NCBI GenBank assembly: GCA_023412665.1
Contig: JAEZCA010000018.1
Span: forward strand, 1 to 16,478
DNA: 16,478 nt
Direction of reading: 5' to 3'
Source of the DNA: Bacillota bacterium
GTDB lineage: Bacteria; Bacillota; Clostridia; Acetivibrionales; DTU013
Part shown: in pieces, positions 1-7,903 of the stretch
Position numbering within the stretch: position 1 is the stretch's first letter
Layout of the letters: each line of letters opens with the position of its first letter
Program-made: the position numbers and the translations under genes
The notes under the pieces: generated by a model
Database searches by the model: none
Seen by the model: the letters and a program-made list of their open reading frames with translations, nothing else
Told to the model about the DNA's origin: nothing

Positions 1-752
1 TATGAGAATTTACAATCAAGGGCCTTTTTTATAGTTTCAAGGGCTTTCTCCCTGTCTCCGAGCTTATCGAGCACCAGTGCGTAATTGTAATACGGCTCGG
101 GGAAGGTCGGCGCTTTGGCCAGCAGCGGTTCGTATATCTCCGTTGCCTTGTCATACATACCAAGCAGCAAATAGTTCTGACCCAGATTGTCATTTATTAT
201 ATTGTCTGAAGAATTGTATTCGTAAGCCTCCAGATTGAATTTCAGAGCTTTCTCAAGATCTCCCTGCAAAATGAGCATATATCCCAGGCTGCCGTAGACG
301 GAGGTGGTTCTATAAGTCCGTATCACCTCTTCCTGCATGCTCGTGGCCTCGTCCAAATTGCCTTTCTTCCATAAAACCAGGGCCATGATTGACTTTATAT
401 AAGGCAGCTGCGGACTGCTCTGATTGTTCTTAATGAGCTTCTGTAAAATTTCCTCTGATTTTTGCAGGTCCTTGTTTTTAAGAAGTATATATGCATATGA
501 AACAGTTGTCCTGATACTTGCACGCCCGGTCGCATATGCCCGTCCAAATAGCAGCATCGCCTGTTCGATATTGCCCTGGGTATATTTTTTGGAGCCTATG
601 AGCGTATAGATAGCAGACCTTAATACATAAATCAGCACAGCTATATACACCAGCAGCGCAGCAACGCCGAGCCATTTGTTCACTATCAACGCGACGATGA
701 TTATAACAGCAGGCAGTAAGAAGTAAATCAGACCCTTCGTCGTTTTATTCAT
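1..752 (-). CDS. Membrane-anchored TPR-repeat protein (partial, 3' end off window)
   Basis: I read this gene directly on the minus strand. It starts at an ATG at 752-750, preceded by GGAGGT at good spacing, and stays open for about 250 codons to the left edge, so the C-terminus is missing. The N-terminus (MNKTTKGLIYFLLPAVIIIV) forms one membrane segment at residues 8-24. A second follows at about 29-47 (GVAALLVYIAVLIYVL). The rest is helical and reads as consecutive tetratricopeptide repeats, for example around YTQGNIEQAMLLFGRAY, WKKGNLDEATSMQEEV, LQGDLEKALKFNLEAYEYN, LLGMYDKATEIYEPLL and KLGDREKALETIKKAL. TPR proteins of this kind act as scaffolds for protein-protein contacts; the partner is not visible. 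The TPR part probably faces the cytoplasm, given the short N-terminal tail and the two-segment hairpin. It is divergent from pheST and shares the intergenic region with it. The TPR call is firm; the specific role is unknown. Confidence 0.85.
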   Translation of the reverse strand, partial: MNKTTKGLIYFLLPAVIIIVALIVNKWLGVAALLVYIAVLIYVLRSAIYTLIGSKKYTQGNIEQAMLLFGRAYATGRASIRTTVSYAYILLKNKDLQKSEEILQKLIKNNQSSPQLPYIKSIMALVLWKKGNLDEATSMQEEVIRTYRTTSVYGSLGYMLILQGDLEKALKFNLEAYEYNSSDNIINDNLGQNYLLLGMYDKATEIYEPLLAKAPTFPEPYYNYALVLDKLGDREKALETIKKALDCKFS

Positions 753-892
753 ATGAGACCTCCGCTTTGTCAAAATCCATAAAATGCATTATTCAACCTC
801 TGTTCAGCTAAAAACCAGCAGAGCTGCGCAATCACCCCAATTTGTTGTGAGGCTTTATGCAACCAGCAAGCATCTCCTTAGCAGTCAACACA

Positions 893-922
893 ATTATAAA
901 CCAAGATTCGTCGGTTATGCAA
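893..922 (-). promoter_or_regulatory. Candidate promoter for the TPR gene
   Basis: On the minus strand, TTGCAT (922-917) and a perfect TATAAT (898-893) are separated by 18 bp. The -10 is perfect and the -35 matches only three of six positions. It would give a leader of about 135 nt before the TPR start at 752. An extended -10 (TGGTATAAT) at 1010-1002 is an alternative. The remainder of 753-990 is AT-rich; I see no gene or recognisable RNA in it. Confidence 0.4.
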
Positions 923-995
923 ACTGGAAAACTGCTATATCAGCAAAAAAAAATGGATGCCGGCGAGGTGACAACCGAAAACAAAAAATTGCATC

Positions 996-1025
996 TTGTA
1001 TATTATACCACTGTTGTAGTATAAT
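996..1025 (+). promoter_or_regulatory. Likely sigma-A promoter of pheST
   Basis: TTGTAT (996-1001) and a perfect TATAAT (1020-1025) are separated by 18 bp. Transcription would begin at about 1032, just before the conserved start of the T-box leader. The -10 lies within an inverted repeat whose arms are TATTATAC (1001-1008) and GTATAATA (1019-1026). Confidence 0.6.
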
Positions 1026-1044
1026 ATATTGCAATATTATGTTT

Positions 1045-1343
1045 AAAGCTATGAAAGAGGAAAGTAACCGGAACGGACTTTAAAGAGAGGGGCTGCCTGC
1101 GGCTGAAAGCAGCTTCAATGGACACACCGGTGAAGTTCCCTCCGGAGCTGCATCCTGAAAGATAAGTAGGAGATGCCGGAGCCTGACCGTTATCAGACAG
1201 GACTGCAGTTGACCCGGACCACGCTGTGAATACCTGCTGGTAATGGAAGCTGCATATGAGAGTCCGTTATATATTGACGGAAATTTGGGTGGTACCGCGG
1301 AGTTTTAGCCTTCGTCCCTGGCATGGGGATGGAGGCTTTATTT
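1045..1343 (+). promoter_or_regulatory. T-box riboswitch leader, phenylalanine-specific
   Basis: This leader senses uncharged tRNA and controls read-through into pheST. The 5' end carries the usual AAAGAGGAAAGTA block (about 1054-1066), followed by AGAGAG (1084-1089) in the distal Stem I region. The likely specifier codon is UUC (1136-1138) in the string GAAGTTCCC, which would pair with the GAA anticodon of tRNA-Phe and so fits the downstream genes. The T-box sequence GGGTGGTACCGCGG lies at 1287-1300; its UGGU matches the ACCA end of a tRNA with discriminator A. The GTCCC at 1314-1318 can pair either with GGG at 1287-1289 in the antiterminator or with GGGGA in the terminator. When tRNA-Phe is uncharged, the antiterminator should form and the genes should be expressed. 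The family call is firm; the exact specifier was placed by eye. Confidence 0.93.
1307..1343 (+). terminator. Regulated intrinsic terminator of the T-box
   Basis: AGCCTTCGTCCC (1307-1318) pairs with GGGGATGGAGGCT (1325-1337) over about 12 bp, including G-U pairs, and is followed by a short U-rich run (TTATTTAT). The 5' arm is shared with the antiterminator, which is the T-box switching mechanism. Confidence 0.85.
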
Positions 1344-1438
1344 ATGCCCTGTGGCAGAGCTATAACGAGGCAAATAACGAGCACAAAAGGCAGGGCATGA
1401 ACAGTCCTGAGTCTCATTCTATAAAAGGAGGATTTGAA

Positions 1439-2458
1439 ATGAGAGAGCAGTTGAACAACATAAAGCTGGAAGCTGAAAAGAAGCTCAATGAAGCCGGATC
1501 GCTGGCGGAACTGGAAAGCCTGCGGCTTGCGTATCTTGGCAAGAAAGGCGAACTGACCGCCGTACTCAGAGGGATGGGAGGGCTTTCCGCAGAGGAAAGA
1601 CCTATAATAGGCCAGCTGGCCAATGACGTCAGAAGCTTTATCGAAAGCAAGCTTGAGGAGACGACGGAAAGCCTTCAGAACAAGGAGCGTCTGCTCAGAC
1701 TGGAGAAGGAAGCAATCGATGTGACTATTCCGGGGAAGAGGCACTTTATTGGCAAAAAGCATCCGCTGAGCATCGTCCTCGACGAGATAAAAGATGTTTT
1801 CATATCTCTTGGCTATGAGATAGCTGAGGGACCTGAGATCGAGCTTGACTATTACAATTTCGAAGCGCTGAATATTCCCGCAGGACACCCTGCGAGGGAC
1901 TCACAGGACACCTTCTATATAAACGACGATTTCCTGCTCAGGAGCCAGACCTCACCGGTCCAGATCAGGGTAATGGAGAAGAAAAAGCCGCCGATAAAGA
2001 TAATCTGTCCCGGCAGGGTCTACAGGTCTGATACGGTGGATGCGACCCACTCCCCGATATTCATCCAGGTGGAGGGCCTTGTGGTTGACCGCGGAGTGAC
2101 AATGGGCGATCTGGTCGGTACGCTGCAGCTGTTTGCAAGGAACCTGTTCGGCGAAGAAACCAAGATCAGGCTCAGGCCGCATCACTTCCAGTTCACCGAA
2201 CCCAGCGCAGAGGTCGACGTGTCATGCTGGGGCTGCGGAGGAAAGGGCTGCAGGATATGCAAGAACGAGGGCTGGATAGAGATACTCGGAGCCGGTATGG
2301 TACACCCGAAGGTGCTGCAGAACTGCGGCATAGACCCTAAGGAGTACAGCGGCTTTGCATTCGGACTCGGTGTAGAAAGGACTGCAATGGGCAGGTTCAA
2401 TATAGATGACCTAAGGCTGCTCTACGAGAACGACATGCGTTTCCTCAAACAGTTCTGA
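1439..2458 (+). CDS. pheS: Phenylalanine--tRNA ligase alpha subunit
   Basis: This is the catalytic subunit of the alpha2-beta2 enzyme that charges tRNA-Phe in the cytoplasm, using ATP and phenylalanine. The reading frame is open back to 1256, but I chose the ATG at 1439 because AAAGGAGGA sits just upstream. The extra 61 codons would translate the T-box itself. The resulting 339 residues match the usual family length. Residues 1-90 form the N-terminal coiled-coil arm that contacts tRNA. The class II core follows, with motif 2 around YRSDTVDATHSPIF (from Y195) and motif 3 GLGVER (309-314) near the C-terminus. A CxxC-x4-CxxC cluster (CWGCGGKGCRIC) precedes the active-site strand GWIEILGAGMVHP, as in many PheS proteins. 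It is followed by pheT after 53 bp, probably in one operon under T-box control. Confidence 0.97.
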   Translation: MREQLNNIKLEAEKKLNEAGSLAELESLRLAYLGKKGELTAVLRGMGGLSAEERPIIGQLANDVRSFIESKLEETTESLQNKERLLRLEKEAIDVTIPGKRHFIGKKHPLSIVLDEIKDVFISLGYEIAEGPEIELDYYNFEALNIPAGHPARDSQDTFYINDDFLLRSQTSPVQIRVMEKKKPPIKIICPGRVYRSDTVDATHSPIFIQVEGLVVDRGVTMGDLVGTLQLFARNLFGEETKIRLRPHHFQFTEPSAEVDVSCWGCGGKGCRICKNEGWIEILGAGMVHPKVLQNCGIDPKEYSGFAFGLGVERTAMGRFNIDDLRLLYENDMRFLKQF

Positions 2459-2471
2459 TTCAGTTCTGATT
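2450..2471 (+). repeat. 11-bp tandem duplication across the pheS stop
   Basis: The 11-mer CAGTTCTGATT occurs twice in tandem (2450-2460 and 2461-2471). The first copy contains the pheS stop codon. It looks like a replication-slippage duplication with no effect on the protein. Confidence 0.7.
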
Positions 2472-2511
2472 CAAAACAAGGTCAATATTTGCTTGAAGGG
2501 AGATCGGTAAA

Positions 2512-4902
2512 ATGAAACTGCCGTTAAATTGGTTAAAGGATTATACGAATATAAATGCAAGTCCGAAGGAATTCGCAGACGCTCTTACGCTGTCGGGTTC
2601 AAAGGTGGAAGGCTATGAGGTGCTCGGCAACGAGATAGACAGGGTCGTAGTCGGAAGAATACTTACCATAGAAAAGCACCCTGATGCCGACCGGCTGCAG
2701 GTAGCGCAGGTCGACTCAGGAAACGGAACGATACAGATCGTTACCGGCGCTAATAATATAAAGGTTAACGACCTGATCCCGGTAGCGCTGGATGGCTCAA
2801 GCCTGCCAGGGGGCAAGAAAATTAAGAAGGGAAAGCTCCGCGGTGTGGAGTCCGAGGGCATGATGTGCTCGATTTCCGAGCTGAACGTGACCAGGGAAGA
2901 ATTCCCGAATGCCGTGGAAGACGGTATATTCATACTTGAGGGAGAACCTGCGCCCGGTACCGATATAAAGGATTATCTGGGACTGAATGATACTGTCGTC
3001 GAGTTTGAGATCACCTCCAACAGGCCTGACTGCTTCAGCATAATCGGACTGGCCAGGGAATCGGCTGCCACATTCAAGACGCCGTTCAGCATACCTGCCG
3101 TCACCGTCAAGGAGCAGGGCGGGTCCATTGAAGGGAAGGCATCCGTGGAAATAAAAGCGCCGGATCTCTGCTCCAGATACGCTGCAAGGATAGTGGAAAA
3201 TGTAAAGATAGAGCCTTCGCCTCGCTGGATGCAGGAAAGGCTCAAGGCTGCCGGGGTAAGGCCTATAAACAACATAGTTGACATAACCAACTATGTCATG
3301 CTGGAATACGGCCAGCCGATGCACGCATTCGATCTGGAAAACCTGAAGGGCCACAGCATAATTGTCAGGAACGCAGAGCCGGGTGAAAAAATGCGTACGC
3401 TGGACGGACAGGACAGGGAGCTGGAGGCTTCCATGCTGGTCATAGCCGATGCTGAAAGGCCGGTGGCTGTGGCAGGCGTTATGGGAGGAGAAAACAGTGA
3501 AATAACACCGGATACAAAAACGTTGCTGTTTGAATCTGCGACCTTCAATGGCATTTCTGTCCGCCTGACTGCAAAGAAGCTGGGCATGCGGACGGAAGCG
3601 TCCGGCCGCTTTGAGAAGGGCCTGGATCCCGAAAATGTTATAAACGCCATAAACAGAGCTGTACAGCTTGTTGAAGAGCTTGGCGCCGGCACTGTCTGCA
3701 AGGGTATCATAGACTGTTATCCTGTAAAGGCGGAGAAACGGAAAATTGCTTTTGATCCGGTCCGTATAAACGAATTGCTTGGAACAAATATTGGCATCGA
3801 CACCATGAAGGAGATATTCAAACGACTGGAAATCGATGTGGATGATGCGACAGCCACAGTGACGGCTCCTACCTTCAGGCCCGACCTGGAGTGTGAAGCT
3901 GACCTTGCCGAAGAGGTTGCCAGATTCTATGACTACAATAATATAAAGGCTACATTGCTCGAGGGCAAGGCTGCAACCGTCGGGGGAAAGACACCTGCTC
4001 AGAAGGTCGTAGACCTCATCGGACGCACCATGCAGTCCTGCGGTCTGTCGGAAATATACACCTATTCCTTCACAAGCCCTAAGGTGTTCGACATGATAAA
4101 CGCTCCCAAGGACAGTGAGCTCAGACGCGCTGTTGTGATATCGAACCCTCTGGGAGAGGATTACAGCATCATGAGGACGACAACACTGCCTGATATGCTG
4201 AAGGTGCTTGCTGTCAATTACAACAGAAGGGTAGAGGAGGCCAGGCTGTTTGAGATATCCTACGTATACCTGCCAAAGAGCATGCCGCTTACCGAGCTGC
4301 CCGAGGAAAAGCCTGTCCTCACCCTTGGCATGTACGGGAATGTGGACTTTTATGATCTTTCCGGAGCTATTGAGGAGCTTATGATTTCTCTTGGCATAAA
4401 ACAATACAGCCTTGAGCCGGTGAAGGATGATCCGGCATTCCATCCCGGAAGAGCCGCAAGACTGATGATCAACAACAGGAGCTGCGGTATTCTGGGAGAG
4501 ATACACCCGTCAGTTGCGGAAAAATTTGATGCGGCTCAGAGAAACTATGTTGCTGTAATCGATATAGAGCCGCTGGTGAGAAATACCTCGCTGAAGCCCG
4601 AATACAAGCCGTTGCCCAAGTTCCCGGCAGTGTCCAGGGATATTGCAGTGCTTGTAGATGATGAAATCCTCGTCAAGCAAATAGAAAAGCTCATTACCTC
4701 CAAGGCAGGAAAAATCCTTGAGGAAATCAAGCTGTTTGACGTCTATAAGGGTAAGCAGGTACCGGATGGCAAAAAGAGTGTTGCTTACAATATTACCTTC
4801 AGAGCATCCGACAGAACGCTGACAGATGAAGAGGTCGGAAAAGCCATGAATGATATCATCAAGGCGCTTTCTGACAAGCTGGGAGCTCAGTTGAGAGTGT
4901 AA
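2512..4902 (+). CDS. pheT: Phenylalanine--tRNA ligase beta subunit
   Basis: This is the large subunit of phenylalanyl-tRNA synthetase, 796 residues, full length for the bacterial family. It carries tRNA binding and editing of mischarged Tyr-tRNA-Phe. Domains in order: an N-terminal strand; an EMAP-II/OB-fold tRNA-binding domain (about 42-155, with VVVGRILTIEKHPDADRL and GVESEGMMCS); the B3/B4 editing domain (about 215-390, with PINNIVDITNYVMLEYGQP and GGENSEI); the B5 domain (about 410-475); a class II-like but non-catalytic core (about 480-690); and a C-terminal FDX-ACB anticodon-binding domain (about 698-796, starting YKPLPKFPAVSRDIAVLV). The ribosome binding site is GAAGGGAGAT upstream of the ATG. 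It follows pheS and ends before a bidirectional terminator. The gene uses ATA and AGG codons heavily, like its neighbours. No truncation or missing domain is seen. Confidence 0.97.
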   Translation: MKLPLNWLKDYTNINASPKEFADALTLSGSKVEGYEVLGNEIDRVVVGRILTIEKHPDADRLQVAQVDSGNGTIQIVTGANNIKVNDLIPVALDGSSLPGGKKIKKGKLRGVESEGMMCSISELNVTREEFPNAVEDGIFILEGEPAPGTDIKDYLGLNDTVVEFEITSNRPDCFSIIGLARESAATFKTPFSIPAVTVKEQGGSIEGKASVEIKAPDLCSRYAARIVENVKIEPSPRWMQERLKAAGVRPINNIVDITNYVMLEYGQPMHAFDLENLKGHSIIVRNAEPGEKMRTLDGQDRELEASMLVIADAERPVAVAGVMGGENSEITPDTKTLLFESATFNGISVRLTAKKLGMRTEASGRFEKGLDPENVINAINRAVQLVEELGAGTVCKGIIDCYPVKAEKRKIAFDPVRINELLGTNIGIDTMKEIFKRLEIDVDDATATVTAPTFRPDLECEADLAEEVARFYDYNNIKATLLEGKAATVGGKTPAQKVVDLIGRTMQSCGLSEIYTYSFTSPKVFDMINAPKDSELRRAVVISNPLGEDYSIMRTTTLPDMLKVLAVNYNRRVEEARLFEISYVYLPKSMPLTELPEEKPVLTLGMYGNVDFYDLSGAIEELMISLGIKQYSLEPVKDDPAFHPGRAARLMINNRSCGILGEIHPSVAEKFDAAQRNYVAVIDIEPLVRNTSLKPEYKPLPKFPAVSRDIAVLVDDEILVKQIEKLITSKAGKILEEIKLFDVYKGKQVPDGKKSVAYNITFRASDRTLTDEEVGKAMNDIIKALSDKLGAQLRV

Positions 4903-4926
4903 CGAGACTTTATTATGGAAGGCGAT

Positions 4927-4963
4927 AAAAAACGATGGCGGCGTATTGCCGTCATCGTTTTTT
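4927..4963. terminator. Bidirectional terminator between pheT and the spore-protein gene
   Basis: AACGATGGCGGC (4931-4942) pairs with TGCCGTCATCGTT on the other side of a 5-nt loop. The stem is flanked by an A-tract on the left and a T-tract (to 4963) on the right, so it can stop transcription from both pheT (plus) and the convergent spore-protein gene (minus). Confidence 0.9.
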
Positions 4964-5023
4964 AAAATGTGTTATCCTGAAGCATTTGGTTAAGCTGTCA
5001 GCGGTCACCTTTGCCTTTAGCTG

Positions 5024-5245
5024 CTATTTCATCTGCTGTTCAGCAAGTGCGATCATCTTCTTGACCATCTGACCTCCAATGGGGCCTCCTTCGTGACCGT
5101 TCTGAGCCGCGGTCAGGTCGCCCTTGTAATGGTCGTTGTTTTCCTTGATGAACTGTTCATGGCCTATTTCCTTTGCGCATTCGATCTTGAACCTGGTCAG
5201 CGCCTCCCTCTTTTCGGGAACAAGCGGAGTTTTCGGTCTTGACAT
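5024..5245 (-). CDS. Alpha/beta-type small acid-soluble spore protein
   Basis: This 73-residue protein belongs to the DNA-binding SASP family, which coats and protects spore DNA and is degraded by the GPR protease at germination. The frame is open back to 5359, but the ATG at 5245 is preceded by GAGGTGAT and gives a protein of normal SASP length beginning MSRPKTPLVPEKREALTRFK. The two family blocks are present: ALTRFKIECAKEIG (first helix, around the GPR cleavage region) and GGQMVKKMIALAEQQM (second helix). The linker reads NGHEGGPIGG, a few residues longer than the N-G-x-V-G-G form I know from the family. The gene is monocistronic, convergent with pheT, and should be expressed late in the forespore. 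I found no clean sigma-G promoter by eye. Its presence implies a spore-forming host. Confidence 0.9.
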   Translation of the reverse strand: MSRPKTPLVPEKREALTRFKIECAKEIGHEQFIKENNDHYKGDLTAAQNGHEGGPIGGQMVKKMIALAEQQMK

Positions 5246-5424
5246 TGAAATCACCTCGTTTCTGATATTGTGATAGTAGTTATGTTGCCCATATTTATTT
5301 TTTACGATTTTATTTATATTACGCTGTAAGATTATACAAACATATATCGCTAAAAACATGTACAGGTGGGAATATGTAATAATGCGAGCACGCTATAATG
5401 GGTAGATTGCCGTTTAGTTCATTA

Positions 5425-5453
5425 TTGCTCAAAAATTAACAATCTGGTATAAT
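5425..5453 (+). promoter_or_regulatory. Sigma-A promoter of pgi
   Basis: TTGCTC (5425-5430) and a perfect TATAAT (5448-5453) are separated by 17 bp. A TG one base before the -10 makes it an extended -10 promoter. Transcription would start about 25 bp before the pgi ribosome binding site. Confidence 0.8.
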
Positions 5454-5486
5454 GTGTGAGAAATACAAGTACAGGAGGCATTTTAC

Positions 5487-6839
5487 ATGAAAAAGTTGAA
5501 TCTGGATTACTCAAATGCGTTATCCTTTATAAAGGAAAGTGAAATCAACTGTTTATCAGAATTCATAAAAGCTGCGCATGAAATGCTACACAATAAAACC
5601 GGAGCCGGCAATGATTTTACAGGCTGGGTCGACCTGCCGAAGGCCTATGACAAGGCTGAGTTTGCAAGGATCAAGGCGGCGGCCGAAAAGATCAAGTCCG
5701 ATTCGGATGCGCTGGTGGTAATCGGCATCGGTGGCTCATACCTGGGTGCAAGAGCTGCTATAGAAGCTCTTTCACATTCGTTCTACAATCTGCTTCCGAG
5801 GTCTGAACGCAACACTCCGGAGATATATTTCGTCGGAAACAGCATAAGCTCAACATACATTACAGAGCTGTTCGAGCTGCTCAAGGGCAAGGAAATATCG
5901 GTCAACGTCATATCTAAATCCGGTACCACTACTGAACCTGCACTTGCATTTCGAGTATTCAAGGAATACATGGAAAACAAATACGGCAAAGACGGAGCGG
6001 CAAAGAGGATCTATGCTACGACCGACATAGCCAGGGGCGCACTTAAGAAGCTTGCTGATGAGGAGAAATACGAGAGCTTTGTCATTCCGGACGATGTGGG
6101 CGGAAGATATTCGGTGCTGACGCCAGTAGGCCTGCTGCCGATAGCTGTTGCAGGAATCGATATAGATGAGATGATGAAGGGTGCGGCTGATGCATCGGAG
6201 CTTTACAGCAATGCCGATGTGGCATCAAATGAGTGCTATCAGTATGCGGCTGTTCGAAATGCGTTGTACAGAAAGGGCAAAACTACCGAGATAATGGTCA
6301 ACTATGAGCCATCGATGCACTTCTTCACAGAGTGGTGGAAGCAGTTGTACGGAGAAAGCGAAGGAAAGGACAATAAGGGCATTTTCCCCGCAGGAGTTGA
6401 TTTCACTACTGACCTGCATTCTATGGGACAGTATGTGCAGGATGGTCTCCGCAACATATTTGAAACAGTGCTCAATATCGAGACTCCGAAGAAAAATATG
6501 ACTATCAAAGCGGACAAGGATAACATCGACGGCTTGAACTTCCTTGCAGGCAGGGATGTGGATTTTGTCAACAAAAAGGCTATGCAGGGCACTGTATTGG
6601 CGCATACCGACGGAGGAGTGCCCAACCTGATAATTAATATACCGGAGATGAACAGCTACTGGTTCGGAAACATTGTCTACTTCTTTGAGAAAGCCTGCGG
6701 CATCAGCGGCTATCTGCTTGGTGTAAACCCGTTTGACCAGCCTGGTGTTGAAGCTTACAAGAAGAACATGTTCGCACTGCTTGGAAAGCCCGGTTATGAA
6801 GATGAGAAGGCAAAGCTTGAGAAGAGACTTTCGAAGTAG
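5487..6839 (+). CDS. pgi: Glucose-6-phosphate isomerase
   Basis: This enzyme interconverts glucose 6-phosphate and fructose 6-phosphate in cytoplasmic glycolysis and gluconeogenesis. Its 450 residues fit the short form found in Bacillus and Clostridia. Visible landmarks are the sugar-phosphate binding segment SKSGTTTEPALAFR and the family signature DDVGGRYSVLTPVGLLP. The catalytic residues fall at positions I recall for the Bacillus enzyme: Glu290 in GESEGK, His311 in HSMGQY and Lys425 in EAYKKN. The start is set by AGGAGG 8 nt upstream of the ATG. It stands alone with its own promoter and a terminator just after the stop, so it is probably monocistronic. Nothing is missing. Confidence 0.97.
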   Translation: MKKLNLDYSNALSFIKESEINCLSEFIKAAHEMLHNKTGAGNDFTGWVDLPKAYDKAEFARIKAAAEKIKSDSDALVVIGIGGSYLGARAAIEALSHSFYNLLPRSERNTPEIYFVGNSISSTYITELFELLKGKEISVNVISKSGTTTEPALAFRVFKEYMENKYGKDGAAKRIYATTDIARGALKKLADEEKYESFVIPDDVGGRYSVLTPVGLLPIAVAGIDIDEMMKGAADASELYSNADVASNECYQYAAVRNALYRKGKTTEIMVNYEPSMHFFTEWWKQLYGESEGKDNKGIFPAGVDFTTDLHSMGQYVQDGLRNIFETVLNIETPKKNMTIKADKDNIDGLNFLAGRDVDFVNKKAMQGTVLAHTDGGVPNLIINIPEMNSYWFGNIVYFFEKACGISGYLLGVNPFDQPGVEAYKKNMFALLGKPGYEDEKAKLEKRLSK

Positions 6840-6927
6840 GTCTTTTGAGCATGGGTTTTGAAGTAAGGACCTTGTAACAGAGCTTCCAGCAAGACTTACA
6901 CAACATAGAATACCAGAATGGAAATGA

Positions 6928-6961
6928 AAAGAGGGTTCGGGAGTTTTCCCGCACCCTCTTT
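6928..6961. terminator. Bidirectional terminator between pgi and the phosphoesterase gene
   Basis: AAAGAGGGT (6928-6936) pairs with ACCCTCTTT (6953-6961), and an inner CGGGA pairs with TCCCG. It is A-rich on one side and T-rich on the other, so it can serve both convergent genes. It overlaps the stop codon of the minus-strand gene. Confidence 0.85.
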
Positions 6962-7760
6962 ATGGTATCGTGCAGATCAGTATTTCCGGTCGTGACATGA
7001 ACCGCAGCGGAACCACTCCGTTGCCGAGGCCTCTGTTGAGATATACCTTTATGTCATTCACACGCTTCAAGCCCCTCTTAAGGCCCATCCTGCACAGCTG
7101 ATCATCGCGCAGCAGGATGAATTCAAGGTTGTATGGCATCCATATCTGGCCGCCGTGGAAGTGCCCGGCAAACATGTAATCGACCGTTTTGCTGCGCATG
7201 CTCAGCACTATGTCTGGATTGTGGGTTATGGATATCCTTGGGGCGCCCCTGACACATCCCTTTAGTGCTTTATCAATATCAGGGCTGCCGCGCCGCAGAT
7301 CATCTATGCCCACTATATTATATTTTTTTCCGTTCTTCTCTACGATGACTGTTTTGTTTATCAGTACTTCCGCCTGCTGTGCCTCTATATCGTGTATAAA
7401 GCGTTCAAGACCTGCTTTATCAGATCCGAAGGAGCGGTAGTCGTGGTTCCCCAGGCAAATTATCGTCCTGTAGCCGTTGCAGGCTGTATGGAGATATCTT
7501 AGAAAAGCCGGTGCATGTGAGGCCTTGTTTATGTAGTCGCCGGTGATAAGGATGACATCAGGGTTCTCAGCCTTGACTTCCTTTCTTATACGTTCGGCGG
7601 ATATCCTTGTCATATAAACATGCAGATCTGTCAGGTGCATGATTTTCAGGCCTGTCCCGTCTTTTGAAAAATCGAGCCTCTCGACCTTTAGCCATGTTGT
7701 TTCAAAAACCATATATACGTACATCAATGTAATAAACAGTAATATATATACTAAAACCAT
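6960..7760 (-). CDS. Calcineurin-like metallophosphoesterase (YkuE/YaeI-type)
   Basis: This 266-residue protein is a membrane-anchored metal-dependent phosphoesterase. An N-terminal hydrophobic segment (residues 2-19) is followed by the full set of dimetal-site motifs: D45-x-H47 in TDLHV, GD at 74-75, GNHD at 104-107, a histidine in SITHNPD, and AGHFHGGQI. These bind two metals and hydrolyse a phosphodiester. Relatives such as Bacillus YkuE act at the outer face of the membrane or wall, and some act on lipid-linked substrates; the substrate here cannot be read from sequence. The start at 7760 has GGGGGA about 9 nt upstream. It is convergent with pgi and divergent from the ArsR gene, with a 300-bp intergenic region between them. 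I see no clear promoter for it. Confidence 0.88.
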   Translation of the reverse strand: MVLVYILLFITLMYVYMVFETTWLKVERLDFSKDGTGLKIMHLTDLHVYMTRISAERIRKEVKAENPDVILITGDYINKASHAPAFLRYLHTACNGYRTIICLGNHDYRSFGSDKAGLERFIHDIEAQQAEVLINKTVIVEKNGKKYNIVGIDDLRRGSPDIDKALKGCVRGAPRISITHNPDIVLSMRSKTVDYMFAGHFHGGQIWMPYNLEFILLRDDQLCRMGLKRGLKRVNDIKVYLNRGLGNGVVPLRFMSRPEILICTIP

Positions 7761-7820
7761 AGTCCGTTCCCCCGGTGTATCAGTTCTTTATTGCATTACA
7801 GCGAGGCGAATGATTGGCCC

Positions 7821-7877
7821 CCGCCCCGACTCTATACGTATTTTCAGCCCATCAGGCTGAAAAACACTTGGTGGCGG
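7821..7877. repeat. Hairpin repeat, copy 1 of family A
   Basis: A 57-bp unit whose core TTTTCAGCC (7841-7849) pairs perfectly with GGCTGAAAA (7855-7863) around a 5-nt loop. It is flanked by conserved TCTATACGTA on the left and CTTGGTGG on the right. Outer arms CCGCC (7821-7825) and GGCGG (7873-7877) can close the element. A second copy in the same orientation lies at 16271-16325. It may act as a terminator-like element between divergent genes. Confidence 0.8.
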
Positions 7878-7903
7878 AAAACAATATGAGCATATCTCCC
7901 GCC

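Noticed and set aside
784..1083. 99-codon open frame on the plus strand
   Set aside because: It runs through the pheST promoter and into the T-box leader, has no ribosome binding site and no recognisable protein features.
1256..1438. N-terminal extension of pheS
   Set aside because: It would translate the T-box and its terminator; the family starts at the ATG at 1439, which has a strong ribosome binding site.
2797..4506. 569-codon open frame antisense to pheT
   Set aside because: Shadow of the pheT frame with no ribosome binding site or domain; pheT is complete and certain.
5246..5359. Longer start for the spore protein
   Set aside because: The extra residues look like translated promoter DNA and exceed SASP length; GAGGTGAT supports the start at 5245.
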